Assembly: GCF_022808715.1 (NCBI RefSeq)
Contig: NZ_JAKZKX010000015.1
Location: 2,648 to 66,647 of the forward strand
Source of the DNA: Fundidesulfovibrio agrisoli
Lineage (GTDB): Bacteria; Desulfobacterota; Desulfovibrionia; Desulfovibrionales; Desulfovibrionaceae
DNA length: 64,000 nt
Direction of reading: 5' to 3'
Each line of letters opens with the position of its first letter. Position 1 is the stretch's first letter. The notes beneath the pieces are model-generated. The model did not search any database. It was not told where the DNA came from and saw only the letters and a list, made by a program, of their open reading frames with translations. The position numbers and the translations under genes were made by a program. Shown here piece after piece: positions 60,829-64,000 of this stretch.

Positions 60829-62586
60829 GTGAATAATAAACCCTCCCTAAGCCTTTTTGATGATCCGCAAGTTGCTTCATTCCTTGCTGCAAATACCAAG
60901 ATGGAGCTTGCGGCAGCAATCAATGAGCCATACAGACGGTTCACGTACTTACTGTTCGCCATTGATCCAGACAGACAATACAAGTCGTTTGACATTGCCA
61001 AAGGCAACGGGAAAAGCAGGATAATTGACGCTCCTGTCACTGCACTTAAAAACATCCAAAAAAAAATATGCGCAATATTAAGTAAAATCTACGTTCCGCC
61101 ATACCCGGCCAATGCATTTATTTTTGGCCGCAGCATTGTCACTAATGCCATTCCCCATGTCAAAGCAAAATCTGTTTTAAAGTTAGATCTTCAAGATTAT
61201 TTTCCATCCATACATTTCGGAAGGGTCAGGGGGCTGTTTATGGCTCCTCCGTTTTCATTCAATCAGGATGTTGCAACGACATTGGCAAGGGCATGTTGCA
61301 AGGGTGGCTGTTTGCCACAGGGTGCTCCAACGTCACCGATCCTATCGAACATGATTTCTTTGAAGATGGACGCCCAGCTCAATAGGATTGCAAAGAGCAA
61401 TCGATGTAACTACTCAAGATATGCTGACGATATAACATTCTCATCAACAAAAGATATATTCCCTCTTGTGGTCACGAACGCAAAGGGTCTGTACGAGCCT
61501 GCACAGGAAATTACGGACTGTATTTTACGGAATGGGTTTGCTGTAAACACTTACAAGACTAAGTTCATGGTCGGCAGAGACAGCAAGTTTGTCGCGGGCA
61601 TAAAAGTCAACTCAAAGATTAACACGTCCAGAAAACATGTTCGGGCAGTCAGAGCGATGCTGCATGCTTTAGAAAAGTTTGGCCCTGAAGCATCTGTTGC
61701 TGAACATCTTAGACGTTGGAGGCGCAGACATACGATCTCTAGCCCAACTAACTTTTTGCAAATTTTAAAGGGGAAAATTTCATTTATTCGCATGGTCAAG
61801 GGGGGTGGCGATCTTTCTGTTGTCCGACTTGAAAATAGGCTTGACGAGTGGATGTCGCTGTATAGCGGGGCGCAAGTTGACGTGCGACGTGTTGAGACGT
61901 TAATTGCGCAAGATGATACATATCATGCAGTAGTGTATACTGAAGGGAAGACGGACGCATTACACCTGAGATATGCGCTGAAAAGATTGCAAAAATTATC
62001 CCTATACAATAATATGAAGCTTATATTCTATGATTTCCCTCCAGATACCACTTCTGGGGAGACTGAACTTAAAAAAATTCTTGGCACTGCTAAAGTGGCT
62101 AACAATACTGGAAAGCTAAAAATTGTAATCTTTGACAGAGATGTGACGGGGGATGTTGGAGACAGTCGACGACCCAAATATTGGGGTAGCAACGTCTGGT
62201 CTTTTAAGCTTCCATGCCCAGGCCCGCGAACGTTATATGAAAATGTGATAAGCATTGAGCATTATTACCCTGACAAGATCTTGTTTAAGCAGGACAATGA
62301 GGGTCGACGCCTCTTTTTTGTGGACGAATTCGATGCCAATACTCTTGCGCACAAATCTATCGCTGGAGTCATCTGTCGCAAGGACGTCATTGGGAAAAAA
62401 CGGCCAGGGGTAGTCATTTGTGAAGGTGTCAGAGATCAGCAGGGAAAGAGTCTGACACTTTCAAAGTCAGACTTCTCTAAAAATATTGCCCGTGGACAAT
62501 TTTTTGTGAGTGATACCGAAATGCTAGAATTTAAGCCTGTTTTTTCGGCAATAGAACGGCTAATAAAAAAGAATCATTATTGTTGA
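60829..62586 (+). CDS. Retron-type reverse transcriptase fused to TOPRIM-like domain
   Basis: This 585-residue protein starts at GTG 60829 (AAGG 8 bp upstream). Residues 1-330 form a group II/retron RT: 'KSRIIDAPVTALKNIQ', the retron-specific NAxxH motif as Asn106-Ala-Ile-Pro-His110, 'LKLDLQDYFPSIHF', 'CLPQGAPTSPILSNM' and catalytic YADD at 198-201. The retron VTG motif appears as Val255-Ala-Gly257. Residues 340-585 carry 'VVYTEGKTDALHLRYAL' (Glu372, Asp376) and 'IVIFDRDVTGD' (Asp436, Asp438), a TOPRIM-like acidic set as in OLD nucleases and primases. RT plus a built-in nuclease-like effector implies an anti-phage retron. The coding is AT-rich and clearly foreign. Confidence 0.85.
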   Translation: MNNKPSLSLFDDPQVASFLAANTKMELAAAINEPYRRFTYLLFAIDPDRQYKSFDIAKGNGKSRIIDAPVTALKNIQKKICAILSKIYVPPYPANAFIFGRSIVTNAIPHVKAKSVLKLDLQDYFPSIHFGRVRGLFMAPPFSFNQDVATTLARACCKGGCLPQGAPTSPILSNMISLKMDAQLNRIAKSNRCNYSRYADDITFSSTKDIFPLVVTNAKGLYEPAQEITDCILRNGFAVNTYKTKFMVGRDSKFVAGIKVNSKINTSRKHVRAVRAMLHALEKFGPEASVAEHLRRWRRRHTISSPTNFLQILKGKISFIRMVKGGGDLSVVRLENRLDEWMSLYSGAQVDVRRVETLIAQDDTYHAVVYTEGKTDALHLRYALKRLQKLSLYNNMKLIFYDFPPDTTSGETELKKILGTAKVANNTGKLKIVIFDRDVTGDVGDSRRPKYWGSNVWSFKLPCPGPRTLYENVISIEHYYPDKILFKQDNEGRRLFFVDEFDANTLAHKSIAGVICRKDVIGKKRPGVVICEGVRDQQGKSLTLSKSDFSKNIARGQFFVSDTEMLEFKPVFSAIERLIKKNHYC

Positions 62587-62606
62587 TTGCTTGTGCATCT
62601 GGCGAC

Positions 62607-63377
62607 CTATCTACTCGCCTTGTGCCTGGCAATGATGCGTATTATTCTCTCTGCACTCTCGGCTGCCAGTTCTGGCGTCTCGCATTCGCTAGCCTTTAGT
62701 CGTTCAAAATGTACTCCCTCATGTAGAAGAATTGTGGTTCGATCGTGAGCCTCAGCAGGCGTTTCATGGTGAACGGTGTCTCCGTCAATTTCAACAACCA
62801 TGACAATGCCATCTTTTATTATTACAAAATCTGGCTCGATCCTTTTGTAAGTTCTTCCGCCACGAATGAACACTGGAAGCGGAGCGAATGAAACGCCAAG
62901 TGCTTTGGCAGCCCTGTAGAAATTGATTTCCGGCTGCGATCGAAAGAGAAGCCCATCACAACTGCGTGAAGCTATGTTGTCTGAACGCACCCGGCCTTGG
63001 TTTGTGATGTTGCTGCCCGTGAGCCATGCCTTGGCTTTCTCTTGCCATCCATCAGCCGCTTTAATTTCTGGAAGAATGTACAGATGTTGTATCCAGTCAG
63101 CAGGATAAAGGTCCATTAAGGGACCGGCTTTGGCCAAGATTTGTTGCTCGATTTCCGATTTGACGTCATTAATTTGAGCGTAAAGAGCGGTCGGGATCTC
63201 AAGATAGATGCTATAGCCGTATGTGCCCCCATCCCAGTTGTCATAATCCGTTTGCTCCACTTTCGCGCGAGCATTTGCCAGGATGGCAACCTCCCGTGCA
63301 GCACCTTCCGCAGCGAATAATCGAGCGAGTGTGCCCAGGAATGGGTCAAGGCTATCAGGAAAATTCGAATCCCTCAC
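62607..63377 (-). CDS. PD-(D/E)XK-type nuclease with defence N-terminal domain
   Basis: The 256-residue product has two parts. Residues 1-110 contain 'YDNWDGGTYGYSIYLEIP' (45-62), a pattern I associate with AbiJ-type N-terminal domains of abortive-infection proteins. Residues 140-256 resemble a DUF559/Vsr-like restriction fold: 'RSQPEINFYRAAKALGV' (Glu150), Asp183 in 'IEPDFVIIKDG', 'MVVEIDGDTVHHE' (Glu196, Asp198) and His203/204, with Asp in place of the usual Lys of ExK. It is convergent with the RT gene (20 bp apart), so it is a separate unit in the same island. It is probably a DNA-cleaving effector. Confidence 0.65.
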   Translation of the reverse strand: MRDSNFPDSLDPFLGTLARLFAAEGAAREVAILANARAKVEQTDYDNWDGGTYGYSIYLEIPTALYAQINDVKSEIEQQILAKAGPLMDLYPADWIQHLYILPEIKAADGWQEKAKAWLTGSNITNQGRVRSDNIASRSCDGLLFRSQPEINFYRAAKALGVSFAPLPVFIRGGRTYKRIEPDFVIIKDGIVMVVEIDGDTVHHETPAEAHDRTTILLHEGVHFERLKASECETPELAAESAERIIRIIARHKASR

Positions 63378-63495
63378 ATCAAAACCTCTTCAGGAAGTAT
63401 CTTGTCCGATATCGATGAAGAATGACTCGTATGAAGTCAATGCCTTCCCAAAATCTTCCCAATCCCAGTGACCTCCTCCCCCAACTGAGGCTACC

Positions 63496-63529
63496 CCTCC
63501 GGGAAACTCAACCTTTCCTATCCCGGAGG
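63496..63529 (+). promoter_or_regulatory. Hairpin that sequesters the ribosome site of the DUF6573 gene
   Basis: A perfect 9-bp stem CCTCCGGGA (63496-63504) / TCCCGGAGG (63521-63529) with a 16-nt loop. The right arm contains the GGAGG of the Shine-Dalgarno sequence for ATG 63535, so the closed form would block translation. Confidence 0.6.
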
Positions 63530-63534
63530 AGCCC

Positions 63535-63918
63535 ATGCCCTTTTCAGATTCCCCCATCATCTTCAGCTACACTCGCGCCGACGCACTCGTTGACGGCGTT
63601 CTGATCGATCTATCCCCCGTTGCGCAGACTTACGGCTTCAAGCTGCCGTTCGCCATCTCGGATGCTCTCTACCATGGCTATGTGATGCCGCCAGAAGGCT
63701 TGTCTGGAGAAGGACAGTCGCTGGAAGGGCGTCTCCATGATCTTCTGACGCTGGCGATGGTCGCGGCCAGAAAGAGCTTGGGGGAGGACAGGGTCTACTT
63801 CGACATCGCGTTTCTGATGCGGCCAGGGAAGCTGGAAAAGGTCCGTGTCGTGCTCCACGTCGGACCCGGAGATTCTGGTGAAGCGGTCCTGACCCTTTGT
63901 CTGCCGGAGGACCTGTGA
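63535..63918 (+). CDS. DUF6573-like protein
   Basis: The 127-residue product begins 'IIFSYTRADALVDGVLIDLSPVAQTYGFKLPFAISDALY' (read in parts), a start I associate with the DUF6573 family found on plasmids, integrative elements and prophages. 'VYFDIAFLMRP' and 'EKVRVVLHVGPGD' follow. Function is unknown. GGAGGAG precedes ATG 63535 within a hairpin. The stop overlaps the next start (TGATG), so it leads an operon that leaves the window. Its codon usage is GC-richer than the RT cassette, suggesting a second module of the island. Confidence 0.7.
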   Translation: MPFSDSPIIFSYTRADALVDGVLIDLSPVAQTYGFKLPFAISDALYHGYVMPPEGLSGEGQSLEGRLHDLLTLAMVAARKSLGEDRVYFDIAFLMRPGKLEKVRVVLHVGPGDSGEAVLTLCLPEDL

Positions 63919-64000
63919 TGAAATCCGCCACTGGTGATGGGCATGGTGGGCGGGATGAGCAAGAGCAGGAGCGTCTTCATCGGCTGGATCAACTGGATGA
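63918..64000 (+). CDS. Partial ORF at the window edge
   Basis: The reading frame starts with ATG 63918, overlapping the DUF6573 stop, with CGGAGG 7 bp upstream. It stays open to the end of the window (27 full codons). The visible start is hydrophilic ('KSATGDGHGGRDEQEQERLHRL'). Nothing can be said about function. Confidence 0.5.
   Translation, partial: MKSATGDGHGGRDEQEQERLHRLDQLD

Noticed and set aside
57951-64000. Integrase or transposase gene for the putative island
   Set aside because: No tyrosine or serine recombinase motif was recognised in any frame; such a gene may lie beyond the window.

Overview
The window looks like chromosomal DNA from a high-GC sulfate-reducing bacterium of the Desulfovibrionaceae. 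The support is a class III tetraheme cytochrome c3 gene, a four-subunit 2-oxoacid:ferredoxin oxidoreductase, rubrerythrin, cobalamin biosynthesis genes of the cobalt-precorrin type, and strong G/C third-position bias. The family call is an inference from gene content; no 16S rRNA is present.

Layout, left to right. 1-2054: cobalamin ring genes cbiG and cbiH, coupled by an ATGA overlap. 2100-8225: periplasmic cytochrome c3 with its own promoter and terminator, an acidic coiled-coil protein of unknown function, and a 1433-residue double-ASKHA acyl-CoA dehydratase activase-like protein. 8222-11882: a phosphate-control operon (PhoB-like, PhoR-like, PstB, PhoU) without pstSCA, preceded by 11-bp-spaced direct repeats. 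11882-14490: a MITE-like palindromic repeat, a small lipoprotein, MltD and a hairpin-rich spacer. 14494-19750 (minus strand): glycosyltransferase, queA, ferredoxin-alpha-beta-gamma of a 2-oxoacid oxidoreductase, aroE. 19869-27856: alpha-2-macroglobulin plus pbpC. 28042-30874: truA overlapping a flagellar-cap-like (FliD-like) gene. 30998-32578: an AT-richer accessory patch with three tiny membrane ORFs and two orphan genes. 32808-38269: panC, metK, a lipoprotein, a degenerate shikimate-kinase-like protein, DciA, a small basic protein and a secreted dienelactone-hydrolase-like protein. 38444-41957: motE/fliJ, a Crp/Fnr regulator, and a divergent membrane polyferredoxin. 41964-50516 (minus): a seven-gene surface-glycan cluster with two B12-binding radical SAM enzymes, two glycosyltransferases, two methyltransferases and a large membrane protein. 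50614-57740 (minus except the small ORF at 53126): histidine kinase, TMEM175-like channel, rubrerythrin, recN and two peptide-type ABC permeases.

57875-57950 is tRNA-Ala(GGC). Everything to its right (57951-64000) is compositionally different: AT-rich coding sequence and unfamiliar genes. It reads as a genomic island inserted at the tRNA 3' end and carrying anti-phage-type genes: an HExxH protein, an HTH plus GIY-YIG nuclease, a retron-type reverse transcriptase fused to a TOPRIM-like domain, a convergent PD-(D/E)XK-type nuclease with a 'YDNWDGGTYG' N-terminal domain, and the start of a DUF6573-type accessory operon that runs off the window. This retron-like cassette is the most likely place for an undescribed system.

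Functional links: the cobalamin genes would supply B12 that both radical SAM glycan enzymes appear to need. The 2-oxoacid oxidoreductase passes electrons to ferredoxin, and cytochrome c3 is the usual periplasmic electron hub in this group. Alpha-2-macroglobulin/PbpC and MltD act on envelope defence and murein. All coordinates and motifs were read by eye; no database search was run.
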